The translations under genes and the position numbers were made by a program. A stretch of DNA of 64,000 nt from contig JAEUJW010000013.1 of assembly GCA_016793465.1 (NCBI GenBank), forward strand, positions 8,720 to 72,719, written 5' to 3'. The stretch comes from Myxococcales bacterium (GTDB taxonomy: Bacteria > Myxococcota > Polyangia > Nannocystales > Nannocystaceae). Below, piece after piece: positions 55,618 to 63,809 of this stretch. The stretch's first letter is position 1. Every line of letters begins with the position of its first letter. The notes under the pieces were generated by a model, which saw only the letters and a list, made by a program, of their open reading frames with translations, was not told the origin of the DNA and did not search any database.

Positions 55618-55886
55618 GCGGGCGACGGGGCGGCGGCACGCGACGACGCGTGCGGGCGACGGGACGGCGGCACGCGACGACGAGGGCGGGCGAGGGGGCG
55701 GCACGCGCAGTCGGGTGCGGGCGACGGGCGGCGGCATGCGACGATGCGTGCGGGCGACGGCGGCATGCGACGACGAGGGCGGGCGACGGGGCGGCGGCAT
55801 GCGACGATGCGTGTGGGCGACGGCGGCATGCGACGTCGCGTGCGGGCGACGGGGGCGGCACGCGCTGTCGCGTGCGGGCGACGGCA
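55618..55886. repeat. Degenerate ~29-35-bp tandem repeat
   Basis: About eight units, each opening GCGGGCGACGG and continuing with CGGCATGCGACGATGCG-like sequence. Units begin for example at 55618, 55652 and 55874. Unit length varies by a few bases and is not a multiple of three. It lies just upstream of the minus-strand PEGA-like gene and seems non-coding. Confidence 0.85.
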
Positions 55887-56226
55887 GTGAGCCGACGGCA
55901 GACGAGCAGCACCGGCGAGGCCGACGACCGCCGGGAGCTCGCGCCGACGACGTCGATGGGCGCACCCGACGTCGAGCGCCCGCTCGCGGCCGGCGGCGGC
56001 GTGTTCTTCGAGCGCATGAAGGTGTCGCGGCGGGGTCGGGCCGCCGCGACGACGGCCGCGAGTTCGACTCGACCGCGATGGCGGCACGCGGCTCGACGAT
56101 GGCCGACGCGTGCGTCGACGACAGCGCGTCGTCCGGTCATCGGCGGCGCAGGGCCGAGTGCTCGCGGGCCCGCCGGGGCGCTTGCACGGGTCCCGGCGGG
56201 CGTGTTAGGAGTGCCGGGCGACTCCT
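55887..56226. other. Non-coding stretch before tRNA-Leu
   Basis: 340 bp with no convincing frame or ribosome site. A reading frame with ERMKVSRRGR-like residues exists but continues from the repeat and ends inside the tRNA. The right end carries the tRNA promoter (56182-56211). Confidence 0.6.
56182..56211 (+). promoter_or_regulatory. Promoter of tRNA-Leu
   Basis: TTGCAC at 56182-56187, an 18-nt spacer and TAGGAG at 56206-56211. The predicted start is near 56218, about 9 nt before the mature tRNA end. Confidence 0.5.
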
Positions 56227-56311
56227 GCCAGAGTGGCGAAATCGGTAGACGCGGCGGACTCAAAATCCGTTGAGGTAGCCCCTCGTGTCGGTTCGAGTCC
56301 GACCTCTGGCA
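56227..56311 (+). tRNA. tRNA-Leu (anticodon CAA)
   Basis: 85 nt. Acceptor stem GCCAGAG/CTCTGGC with A73, anticodon stem-loop GCGGA-CTCAAAA-TCCGT giving anticodon CAA (reads UUG), a long variable arm (GAGG...CCTC) as in class II tRNAs, and the T-loop GGTTCGAGTCC. The 3' CCA is not encoded. Promoter at 56182-56211; yqgE follows 30 bp later. Confidence 0.97.
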
Positions 56312-56341
56312 ATTCACTGCTCGCCGTGCCAAGGTCCGGCG

Positions 56342-56962
56342 ATGTCCGAAGCCCCCCTCGCCCGCCATCTGCTCGTGGCGGTCCCGCAGCTGGTCGACCC
56401 GAATTTCGTGCGGTCGGTGGTGCTGGTCGTCGACCACTCGAAGCAGGGGGCGTTCGGGCTGGTGCTCAACAACCGCCTGCCGACGCCGCTCGGCGAGATG
56501 GCCGCGGCGATCGGGCTGCGCTGGGCCGGTGATCCGGCGCAGACCGTCGGGCTCGGCGGGCCGGTCGAGCCCTCGCGGGGCTTCATTCTTCACGACCAGA
56601 CCGCGTGGGACCCGCTGGCCGAGGCGATCACCCCCGCGGTGTTCCTCACCACCTCGCTCGACGCCGTGCGCGAGGCGGCGGGCGACACGACCCCGCGGCT
56701 CGGCGGGGCCGGGGCCCACGTGCTCGCGCTGCTCGGCTACGCCGGCTGGGGCGAGGGGCAGCTCGAGGCGGAGATGGCGTCGGGCAGCTGGATGGCGGTG
56801 CCTATCCGGGCCGACGGCGCGAGCGGGCCGGGCGTGCCCGAGTCGTGGCTGTGGTCTGCGTCCCCCGAGGCGATGTGGAGCGAGGCGCTGCACTCGGTGG
56901 GGATCGATCCGGCGTGGCTGGTCGGGTCGAAGCTCGGCAGCGGCAAGGCGCCGCAGGCCTGA
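56342..56962 (+). CDS. YqgE/AlgH family protein
   Basis: 206 residues. The N-terminus LARHLLVAVPQLVDPNFVRSVVLVVDHSKQGAFGLVLN is the family signature, followed by GGPVEPSRGFILH and the C-terminal helix. AlgH of Pseudomonas is linked to alginate regulation and YqgE often sits beside Holliday-junction resolvase genes; the biochemical role is not settled. It starts 30 bp after tRNA-Leu and could be co-transcribed with it. Confidence 0.93.
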   Translation: MSEAPLARHLLVAVPQLVDPNFVRSVVLVVDHSKQGAFGLVLNNRLPTPLGEMAAAIGLRWAGDPAQTVGLGGPVEPSRGFILHDQTAWDPLAEAITPAVFLTTSLDAVREAAGDTTPRLGGAGAHVLALLGYAGWGEGQLEAEMASGSWMAVPIRADGASGPGVPESWLWSASPEAMWSEALHSVGIDPAWLVGSKLGSGKAPQA

Positions 56963-57028
56963 GCCGCGATTGCTCGCGGCTGTGGATTGCCGGTCACCGT
57001 TCGCGGCCGTCAGGCCCCTCCGTGCCGC

Positions 57029-57057
57029 TGGACAGCGATATCTCGGGTTTGTAGGGT
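57029..57057 (+). promoter_or_regulatory. Sigma-70-like promoter of the MYXO-CTERM metalloprotease-like gene
   Basis: TGGACA at 57029-57034, a 17-nt spacer, then TAGGGT at 57052-57057, which ends 7 nt before the ATG at 57065. Confidence 0.5.
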
Positions 57058-57064
57058 GGGAACG

Positions 57065-58618
57065 ATGCTCCCGCTGCTACTGCTTGCCCTTGCCGCCCCC
57101 ATCGAACCCGGACGACCGATCGCCGACGACGCGCCGTGGGCTGTCGCCCCGGACGACGGCCCGCGCACCCTGCTCGAGCAGGCGACCGGCAAGCGCGTCG
57201 ACCCGCGCACGGTCCCGCGGATCCGCGAGGGCGACATGGTGTTCAGCGGCGAGAGCCTCGCGGTCGATCAGCTGAAGGCCATGGGCGCGCCGCTGCCGGC
57301 GCTCGACCACCCGCCGACGCCGGGCATCCTGATCCTGGCGATGGACGGCGTGACCATCAAGCCCAACTGCGGCGGGCCGCAGGACGCCAACGGGGCGCTC
57401 AACTGCTCGCCGCTGGTTGACAGCGTCGTCGACTTCCCCGCGGCCGGCAACGACCAGACCAAGTCGGCGATCTTCCAGGCGATGCTCGGCTTCTACAAAG
57501 ACTTCGACCTCGTCATCTCGACGTCGCGGCCGCCGGAGTGGGTGCCGTACACGCTGTCGGTGATCGGCGGGACCAGCGGGCTCGCGGGCCACGAGAACGG
57601 GGTGTGCGGCATCGCCAACGTGGCCTGCGACGGCGCCAAGCGCAACCACGTGTCGCTGACCTTCTCGCAGTCGTGCCCGGGCGACGCGGCGCTGACGGCC
57701 GGTCAGGAGACGGCGCACAACTGGGGGCTCGAGCACACCGACGTGCAGTCCGACATCATGTACCCGTTCGTGGTCGGGGCCGGGAAGTTCCAGGACATGT
57801 GCATGGACATCTCGCACGCGACCGGCAACGGGACCACGCAGTGCACCTACGTGCACGAGCTCTACTGCCCCGAGGGACAGGGCGAGCAGCAGAACTCGTA
57901 CGGCGAGCTGATGGGGGTGTTCGGGCCGAAGAAGCAGGACACCACCAAGCCGACGATCGTCAGCATCAGCCCGGCCGACGGCAGCCAGTTCACGAGCAAG
58001 GACAGCATCACGGTGACGGCGACGCTGGCCGACGACAGCAACTTCCTCGGCGTCAAGTGGGACTGGCTCGAGGGGCGCCCGGACGCCTACGCCGACGGCT
58101 ACAACCGCTGCACCAACCAGGTCTGCACCGACGACTTCAACGCGTGGAAGCCGATCGACGAGCCCTACGACCTCATCACCCTGAAGTCGCCGCCGGCGGG
58201 CCACTACTCGTTCAAGCTCGAGGCCATGGACGCGTACGGCAACTACGTGACGCAGACGATCGCGTTCGACGTGGTCGAGGGCGGCGAGACCAGCGACTCG
58301 GCGACGTCGACCGCGACCGCGACGGCGACCGCGAGCGACGCTACCGGCGACGAGTCCGTGAGCGCGGGCGACGACACCGACACGCCGACGTCGGGCGCGA
58401 CGAGCGGCGACGAGCCGACCGGCGGCGACGCGGGCGACGCGACCAACGCGACCAGCGCGACCAACCCGAGCGGCGGCGGCAGCTTCACCAACGCGACCAA
58501 CATCGACACCATGGACGAGGGCGGCGAGGAGGGCTGCGCGTGCCGCTCGTCGGCGCCGCCGGCCGGGCTGGCGCTGCTGCTTGCCCTCGGGCTGATGCCG
58601 CGTCGGCGCCGGCGCTGA
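57065..58618 (+). CDS. Secreted metalloprotease-like protein with MYXO-CTERM tail
   Basis: 517 residues. Signal peptide 1-11, a propeptide-like part, then a domain with GQETAHNWGLEHTD (Gln214, Glu215, His218, His224) and DIMYPF as a possible Met-turn. This is the HExxHxxGxxH metzincin site with Gln in place of the first His. An Ig-like beta domain (about 300-410), a Thr/Ser-rich linker and CACR-hydrophobic-RRRRR complete it. The protein is probably surface-anchored then cleaved. Either the family naturally uses QExxH or this is a non-catalytic relative. Confidence 0.8.
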   Translation: MLPLLLLALAAPIEPGRPIADDAPWAVAPDDGPRTLLEQATGKRVDPRTVPRIREGDMVFSGESLAVDQLKAMGAPLPALDHPPTPGILILAMDGVTIKPNCGGPQDANGALNCSPLVDSVVDFPAAGNDQTKSAIFQAMLGFYKDFDLVISTSRPPEWVPYTLSVIGGTSGLAGHENGVCGIANVACDGAKRNHVSLTFSQSCPGDAALTAGQETAHNWGLEHTDVQSDIMYPFVVGAGKFQDMCMDISHATGNGTTQCTYVHELYCPEGQGEQQNSYGELMGVFGPKKQDTTKPTIVSISPADGSQFTSKDSITVTATLADDSNFLGVKWDWLEGRPDAYADGYNRCTNQVCTDDFNAWKPIDEPYDLITLKSPPAGHYSFKLEAMDAYGNYVTQTIAFDVVEGGETSDSATSTATATATASDATGDESVSAGDDTDTPTSGATSGDEPTGGDAGDATNATSATNPSGGGSFTNATNIDTMDEGGEEGCACRSSAPPAGLALLLALGLMPRRRRR

Positions 58619-58728
58619 CGCTTTAGGAGTTGAACGCCCGCGGGCGCGTGGCTCGCGGGCGTCGGTGCGGGTCGTCGATCAGGCGGCGGTGGCGGGCTCG
58701 GCGGAGCGCGGCTCGACGGCAGTCGCGG

Positions 58729-59589
58729 TCACAGGAACCACACCGACAGGCCGAGGTTGACGCCGAGCGAGAAGCCCTGGGAGATGTGCGACCAGTCGGT
58801 CTTCGCGGTGTTGCCGCCGATGTTGTCCTTCTGGAACGTGCGGAAGGCGACCCAGCGGTAGTCGAAGTTGAGCCCGAGGTCGAACGAGAACTGGGGGATC
58901 ACGAAGAAGTGCGCGCCTGCGCCGACGCCGACGGTCGGCGAGATCGTGTTCGTGCGGCCGAGGTTGTCGGTCTCGACGGCGGGCAGGCCGGGGATCTCGG
59001 TGAAGGTGCGGACGCGGGTGCCGTGGGCGGTGCCGGCGATGCCGGTGCGGATCAGGATGAACGGGAGGATCCGGCCCTCGGGGAGCGGCAGGATCTCGAT
59101 GTAGGGCGTGAACACGGCCCCGAAGAACCGGTCGACCGTGAAGTCGTCGGGGTTCATGTCGCCGGCGTCGCTGCGGTCGCGCACGCGGTCGAACGAGAGG
59201 CCGAGGCGCGCGCCGATCAGCACGTGGCGGTGCACCCCGTAGCCGACGCCGAGGGCGAACTGCGAGCTGCCGGTGATGAACAGCCCGGGGCTCTGATCGG
59301 TGCTGTAGATGCCGAGCGGGCGCGCGGCGCCGAAGCCGATGATGTTGGTGCGCTCGTGCGGGTTGGTGTCGGGCCGGGGGTTCTGCGCGCCGGGCTTGTC
59401 GGGCGGGTCGTACCACGGCCGCACCTGCGTCCAGCTAAACAGGTCGGTGTCGAGGTGCAGGCGCAGCTTGCCCTCGGCGGTGTAGCGCCGCTTGCCCGGG
59501 TCCTCGGCGGAGGCCGAGCCGGCGGCGAGGAGGACGACGAGCGCGGCGAGGCCGGGCGACCACCGACGGAGCGAGGCTTGCTTGGACAT
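58729..59589 (-). CDS. Outer-membrane beta-barrel-like protein
   Basis: 286 residues from the ATG at 59589 (MSKQASLRRW), with signal peptide ending ASA near 28 and a -10-like TACGGT (complement of 59597-59602) 7 nt upstream. The mature part has alternating amphipathic strands with aromatic ends (SSQFALGVGYGV, LIGARLGLSFD, TVGVGAGAHFFVIPQFSFDLGLNFDYRW) and ends GVNLGLSVWFL with the terminal aromatic residue typical of outer-membrane barrels. The substrate, if any, is unknown. It stands alone. Confidence 0.75.
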   Translation of the reverse strand: MSKQASLRRWSPGLAALVVLLAAGSASAEDPGKRRYTAEGKLRLHLDTDLFSWTQVRPWYDPPDKPGAQNPRPDTNPHERTNIIGFGAARPLGIYSTDQSPGLFITGSSQFALGVGYGVHRHVLIGARLGLSFDRVRDRSDAGDMNPDDFTVDRFFGAVFTPYIEILPLPEGRILPFILIRTGIAGTAHGTRVRTFTEIPGLPAVETDNLGRTNTISPTVGVGAGAHFFVIPQFSFDLGLNFDYRWVAFRTFQKDNIGGNTAKTDWSHISQGFSLGVNLGLSVWFL

Positions 59590-59672
59590 GCGGCGGACCG
59601 TAACCGATGCCGGCGCGCGTCCCAAGTTGTCGGCCGCGCCCGGAGCGTGGCCTGGGTAACGATGTTCGCGGG

Positions 59673-60383
59673 CTACTTGCAGTAGTCGGCGTGGGGCGTG
59701 ACCGACTCGACGACGACGTCGCTGCCGCTGCGGACCACGAACTCGCTGTCGCCGACCTCGCTACCGGCCCCGGGGGCCCAGTCGTAGGTGTAGCCGAGCT
59801 GCGTCCACGGGTAGCCGTTCATGCCGTAGGAGTTGGCGCGCAGGTCCTCGATCCAGGCCCGGTGCTCGGCGCTCGCGTCGGGCGGGAAGTCGAGCTCGGC
59901 GGCGCTGTCGTCGATCTCGGGGTCGGGGCTCGGGCGGAACATGTCCTCGGGGTAGGCCCAGAATTCGACGACGCGGTCCTTGGTGCCGCCCGGCGGCAGG
60001 CCGAGGCGCTGCTCGAGGCGGGCGGTCAGGGCGTCGCCGACGAGGCCGGCGCCGCGGCAGAAGCGCTGCAGGTGCGGGGCCGCGGTCGACCACACGTCGA
60101 CGCCGAGGTCCATCATCTCGCCCTCCATGCCGTCGTAGCCGTCCCAGTCGGTCCAGGTGACCATGAGCACGCGGCCGTCGGGATCGCTGACGATGTCGTC
60201 GGAGCCGGGACGGATGGCCACGAGGCTGTCGACGACCTCGTCGGCCTCGACGTCGGCGGCGTCGGCGACGGCGTCGTCGTAGAGGGTCTGTGGGTCGAGG
60301 TCGAGGGGCTCGCCGCGGTCGCAGGCCGGGGCCGCAAAAAGGGCGAGCGGGAGGGCGAACAGGGGGCGGCGGGGCAGGGCCAT
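59673..60383 (-). CDS. Lipoprotein of unknown function
   Basis: 236 residues from the ATG at 60383, lipobox AAPAC (Cys21). A -10-like TATCCT (complement of 60393-60398) ends 9 nt upstream. The mature protein is acidic (many Asp), contains VLMVTWTDWDGYDGMEG and EFWAYPED, and ends in Cys-Lys. It has no repeats. I do not recognise it. It shares an 81-bp divergent region with the TrkH gene, where TACAAT at 60451-60456 faces the other way. Confidence 0.7.
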   Translation of the reverse strand: MALPRRPLFALPLALFAAPACDRGEPLDLDPQTLYDDAVADAADVEADEVVDSLVAIRPGSDDIVSDPDGRVLMVTWTDWDGYDGMEGEMMDLGVDVWSTAAPHLQRFCRGAGLVGDALTARLEQRLGLPPGGTKDRVVEFWAYPEDMFRPSPDPEIDDSAAELDFPPDASAEHRAWIEDLRANSYGMNGYPWTQLGYTYDWAPGAGSEVGDSEFVVRSGSDVVVESVTPHADYCK

Positions 60384-60464
60384 GGCGGCGGGAGGATACC
60401 CGCACCGGCGCGCGATCGCGAGCCCGATGTCGCGGGAAAACACCCGGGCGTACAATCCGCGGCG

Positions 60465-62522
60465 GTGCAGCCACCCGTCCCGCGTCCGACTCGCCGCCTG
60501 CAGACCGCGCGCCTGGTCGGGCTGGCCGCGATCAGCCTGCTCGGCATGGTGGTGGCCAACGCGCCGGCGCGGCACTTCGGGGCGGCCAGTCAGATCACCA
60601 CGGTCGGGGCCATCTACGCGGTCTCGCTGCTGGTGCTGGCGGTGATCGTCGGCGCGGGCGTGCTGCTCGGGCGCCGCTGGGGCGCGTGGGGCATCCCGAC
60701 GGTGCTGTCGCTCAACATCCTGGCGTTCCTGCCGGCGCTCGTCGAGGACCTGCCGATCGCCGGCGGGGTGGTGCTGTGGAGCTTCGTGCTGCTGGCCTAT
60801 CACCTGGCCCCGACGCCGCGCGCGACGGTCCGCGCGCGCCGCGAGGCCGGGCCGCCCGAGGGCGAGGCGGCGTGGATCCAGAACTACGGCGACGCGACCC
60901 GCCACCTGCTGCTGGTCTCGCTGTTCGTCAGCATCTCGGTGGTCGGCTTCCAGATGGCGTCGTCGTGGCTGGCGGACCTCATCTGCGTGGTCATGGGATT
61001 AATTATGACGGCGCTGTCGGGGCCGTTCATGCTGGCGGTGCTGCGCCGCCACCCGCGGTTCCTGCTGCTGCTCGGAGTGGTGCTGCTGATCCCGCCGCTC
61101 GGCGCGGGGCCGATGTCGGCGGTGATGATCACGCTGGCGCTCTACCAGGTGGTGGTGCTGCTGGTGCTGCTGGCCCGCGGCCCGCTGTTCGGCGACCTCG
61201 TGCAGGCGTTCTTGAATCGGCCCGCGGCGCTGATCCTCGGCACGTTCGCGGGCATGGCGACGCTCGGGGCGGTGCTGCTGTCGTTCCCGGCGGCGTCGAC
61301 CGGGGCGCCGCTGTCGTTCCTCGACGCGCTGTTCACGGCGACGTCGGCGGCCTGCATCACCGGCCTGACGGTGCTCGACACGGCGACGGCGTTCACCGAC
61401 TTCGGGCTGGTCGTCATCCTCGTGCTCGTGCAGCTCGGCGGGCTCGGGATCATGGTGCTGTCGACGTTCGCGACGGTGCTGCTCGGCGGACGCCTGGCCC
61501 TGCGCTCGGAGCAGGCGCTCGAGGAGGTGCTCGACCTGTCGAGCCCGCGCGCGGCCTACGAGCTGGTCCGCTTCATCGTGATCTGCACGTTCGCGCTCGA
61601 GCTGCTCGGCGCGGCGGTGCTGCTGACCCGCTTCTACCAGCTCGGCACGCCGCTGGCCGAAGCGGCCTGGCGCGGGCTGTTCCACGCGATCACGGCGTTT
61701 TGCCACGCGGGCTTCTCGCTGTGGTCGGACTCGCTGGCGACGTTCCGCCACGACGGGGTGGTGCTCGGCGTGCACATGACGCTGATCGTGGCCGGGGCGC
61801 TCGGCTTCCCGGTGCTGGCGGCGCTGTGGCTGCGCGCCCGCGGGGCGACCCGCCGGTTCTCGCTGCAGACGCGGGTGGTGCTGTGGATGACGCTCGTCAT
61901 GACGCTCGCCGGCACGCTGCTGTACGCGGCGCTCGAGTGGGAGGCGACGCTGCACGGGCTGTCGTTCGGCGAGAAGTGGCTCAACGCGCTGTTCCAGTCG
62001 ATCTCGCTGCGCTCGGCCGGGTTCAGCTCGCTGGAGCTGGGGGCGGTGTCGCAGGCGACGGTGGCGGTGATGATCCTGTGGATGTTCATCGGCGCGGCCC
62101 CGGGCGGCACCGGCGGCGGGATCAAGGTGACGACCCTGGCGGTGCTGATGGCGGCGATCCCGGCGCTGCTGCGGGCCCAGCCGCGCGCGGCCCTGTTCGG
62201 CCGGGCGATCCCCCACGAGATCCTGTACCGCGCCGCGACCATCGTGACGGTCGCGGGGCTCATCACCGGCACGTCGGTGGTGCTGGTGCTGGCGTTCCAC
62301 TCGACGCTGCCGTTCGAAAAGGTGACCTTCGAGGTCGTCAGCGCGGCGGCCACGGTCGGCATGTCGCTCGGCATCACGGCCGAGCTCGACCCCGTCGGCA
62401 AGTGGGTGATCATCGGCCTGATGTTCGTCGGCCGCGTCGGGCCCACGTCGCTGGCGCTGGCGCTCGGGTCGGCCCAGGGCGGCCGGGTGTCGTTCCCCGA
62501 GGGCCGCCTGATGGTCGGCTGA
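60465..62522 (+). CDS. TrkH/KtrB family potassium transporter subunit
   Basis: 685 residues from a GTG at 60465. The C-terminal ~480 residues show four pore-like units: TSAACITGLTVLDT, HAGFSLWS, SLRSAGFSS and SAAATVGMSLGIT, each with the Gly filter residue of the Trk/Ktr/HKT pore. About 200 residues with five or so TM helices precede them, so it is longer than the usual ~480. No TrkA/KtrA gating partner gene is adjacent. A -10-like TACAAT at 60451-60456 lies 8 nt before the GTG. It moves K (or Na) ions in at the inner membrane. Confidence 0.92.
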   Translation: MQPPVPRPTRRLQTARLVGLAAISLLGMVVANAPARHFGAASQITTVGAIYAVSLLVLAVIVGAGVLLGRRWGAWGIPTVLSLNILAFLPALVEDLPIAGGVVLWSFVLLAYHLAPTPRATVRARREAGPPEGEAAWIQNYGDATRHLLLVSLFVSISVVGFQMASSWLADLICVVMGLIMTALSGPFMLAVLRRHPRFLLLLGVVLLIPPLGAGPMSAVMITLALYQVVVLLVLLARGPLFGDLVQAFLNRPAALILGTFAGMATLGAVLLSFPAASTGAPLSFLDALFTATSAACITGLTVLDTATAFTDFGLVVILVLVQLGGLGIMVLSTFATVLLGGRLALRSEQALEEVLDLSSPRAAYELVRFIVICTFALELLGAAVLLTRFYQLGTPLAEAAWRGLFHAITAFCHAGFSLWSDSLATFRHDGVVLGVHMTLIVAGALGFPVLAALWLRARGATRRFSLQTRVVLWMTLVMTLAGTLLYAALEWEATLHGLSFGEKWLNALFQSISLRSAGFSSLELGAVSQATVAVMILWMFIGAAPGGTGGGIKVTTLAVLMAAIPALLRAQPRAALFGRAIPHEILYRAATIVTVAGLITGTSVVLVLAFHSTLPFEKVTFEVVSAAATVGMSLGITAELDPVGKWVIIGLMFVGRVGPTSLALALGSAQGGRVSFPEGRLMVG

Positions 62523-62604
62523 TGCCCGCGGTCGCCGCGGCTCGCTTGGTTGTTGACAGGGTTGCGGGGCGTCTGCGATGCCGGTGGGGATGGCTCCCCC
62601 CTCG

Positions 62605-63351
62605 ATGCACCCCCGCCACCTCCTCCTCGAGAGCCCCGCGATGGGCCGACGCGTCCATCTGTGGTGCTACGGACACTTCGGGCCGCCGGTCGTGGTGTTC
62701 CCGTCGGCCGCGGGCTTCGCCCACGAGTGGGACCGCCACGGCATGCTCGACGTGCTGGCGCCGCTCATCCACGGCGGGGCGATGAAGCTGTACTGCCCGG
62801 AGTCCAACGTGTCGCAGGTGTGGACGAGCACCGAGGGCAGCATCGACGAACGCATGGCCCGCCACGGGCTGTACGAGCGCTTCGTGCTCGAGACGCTGGT
62901 GCCGTTCGTGCGCGAGGACTGCAGGTGGCCGGCGGCGCCGATCTCGGCGGTCGGCACGTCGCTCGGCGGGACGTACGCGGCCCTGTTCGCGCTCAAGTTC
63001 CCCGAGACGTTCAGGCAGGTGCTGTGCATGTCGGGCCGCTACCTGACGACGGCGCTCACCAAGGAGAACTCGGCGTCGGTGTACTTCAACAACCCGCTGG
63101 CGTTCGTGCCGGGGCTCGGCGGCGAGGCGCTGGCCCGCGTGCAGCGCAACACCCACCTGACGCTGGTGTGCGGGCGCGGCATGTGGGAGGAGGGCTGCAT
63201 CGAGGAGACCGTCGCGCTCGGCAACCTGCTGCCGCAGAAGGACATCCCCAGCGTGACGGACATCTGGGGGCGGGAGTCGCGGCACGACTGGGACTGGTGG
63301 ATGAAGCAGGTCGTCGTGCACCTGCCACGGCTGCTGGCTCGCGTGTCCTGA
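62605..63351 (+). CDS. Putative esterase (D-type, GxSxGG)
   Basis: 248 residues if started at the ATG at 62605. Earlier in-frame ATGs at 62578 and 62590 exist, but TTGACA at 62553-62558 would place transcription start near 62588, and family members begin with a short segment like MHPRHLLLESPAMGR. Ser119 in GTSLGGTYA is the nucleophile and ESRHDWDWW carries the likely catalytic His. It fits the esterase-D/enterochelin-esterase-like hydrolases, with no signal peptide. Substrate unknown. Confidence 0.8.
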   Translation: MHPRHLLLESPAMGRRVHLWCYGHFGPPVVVFPSAAGFAHEWDRHGMLDVLAPLIHGGAMKLYCPESNVSQVWTSTEGSIDERMARHGLYERFVLETLVPFVREDCRWPAAPISAVGTSLGGTYAALFALKFPETFRQVLCMSGRYLTTALTKENSASVYFNNPLAFVPGLGGEALARVQRNTHLTLVCGRGMWEEGCIEETVALGNLLPQKDIPSVTDIWGRESRHDWDWWMKQVVVHLPRLLARVS

Positions 63352-63383
63352 GCGGCTCGTGCTTCGCGGCCTGGTGCTGTCCG

Positions 63384-63590
63384 GTGCTTCGAGGAGCGCG
63401 GGCTGTTCGCGGCGGGCTCGGTGCTTCGAGGAGCGCGGGCTGTTCGCGTCGGGCTCGGTGCTTCGAGGAGCGCGGGCTGTTCGCGGCGGGCTCGGTGCTT
63501 CGAGGAGCGCGGTGTTCGCGGCGGGCTCGGTGCTTCGAGGAGCGCGGGCTGTCGTTCGCGGTGAGCTCGGTGCTTCGGGGGGCGCGGGGC
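63384..63590 (+). repeat. Tandem ~37-bp repeat array
   Basis: Units start at 63384, 63421, 63458, 63495 and 63530, with a partial at 63570. The unit opens GTGCTTCGAGGAGCGCGG and ends GGCGGGCTCG. The first three are 37 bp; later units are 35 and 40 bp with small insertions and deletions. Not a multiple of three; non-coding. Confidence 0.95.
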
Positions 63591-63606
63591 CTCGAGGGGC
63601 TGGGGG

Positions 63607-63791
63607 CGGGGAACGAAGCGGCCGACGGCGGGTCCCTCGCTTCGTCAGGAACCCCCCATGGCACGTGCTCGGCGCATCGCGGCTTCGGGCCACGCTCCTC
63701 TCAAGTGGGGGATCCTGATCGTGCTTGCGCCTGCGCGCGAGCCATGGGTCCCCCCTGACGGCGTCCACACCGTCGGCCGCTTCGTTCCCCG
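63607..63791. repeat. Inverted-repeat element, 22-bp perfect arms with imperfect inner extension
   Basis: The arms at 63607-63628 and 63770-63791 are exact reverse complements (22 bp each, beginning CGGGGAACGAAGC on the left). Inside, about 63645-63665 and 63740-63762 are imperfectly complementary (CGTCAGG ... CCATGG on both arms). The total span is 185 bp. It looks like a small palindromic or MITE-like element. No transposase is present and no target-site duplication is evident. Confidence 0.8.
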
Positions 63792-63809
63792 TGGGGGGCT
63801 GGGGTGGGG

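Noticed and set aside
55650..56273. Plus-strand open frame across the 30-bp repeats
   Set aside because: Made of translated degenerate repeat, and it runs into tRNA-Leu. No start site or domain.
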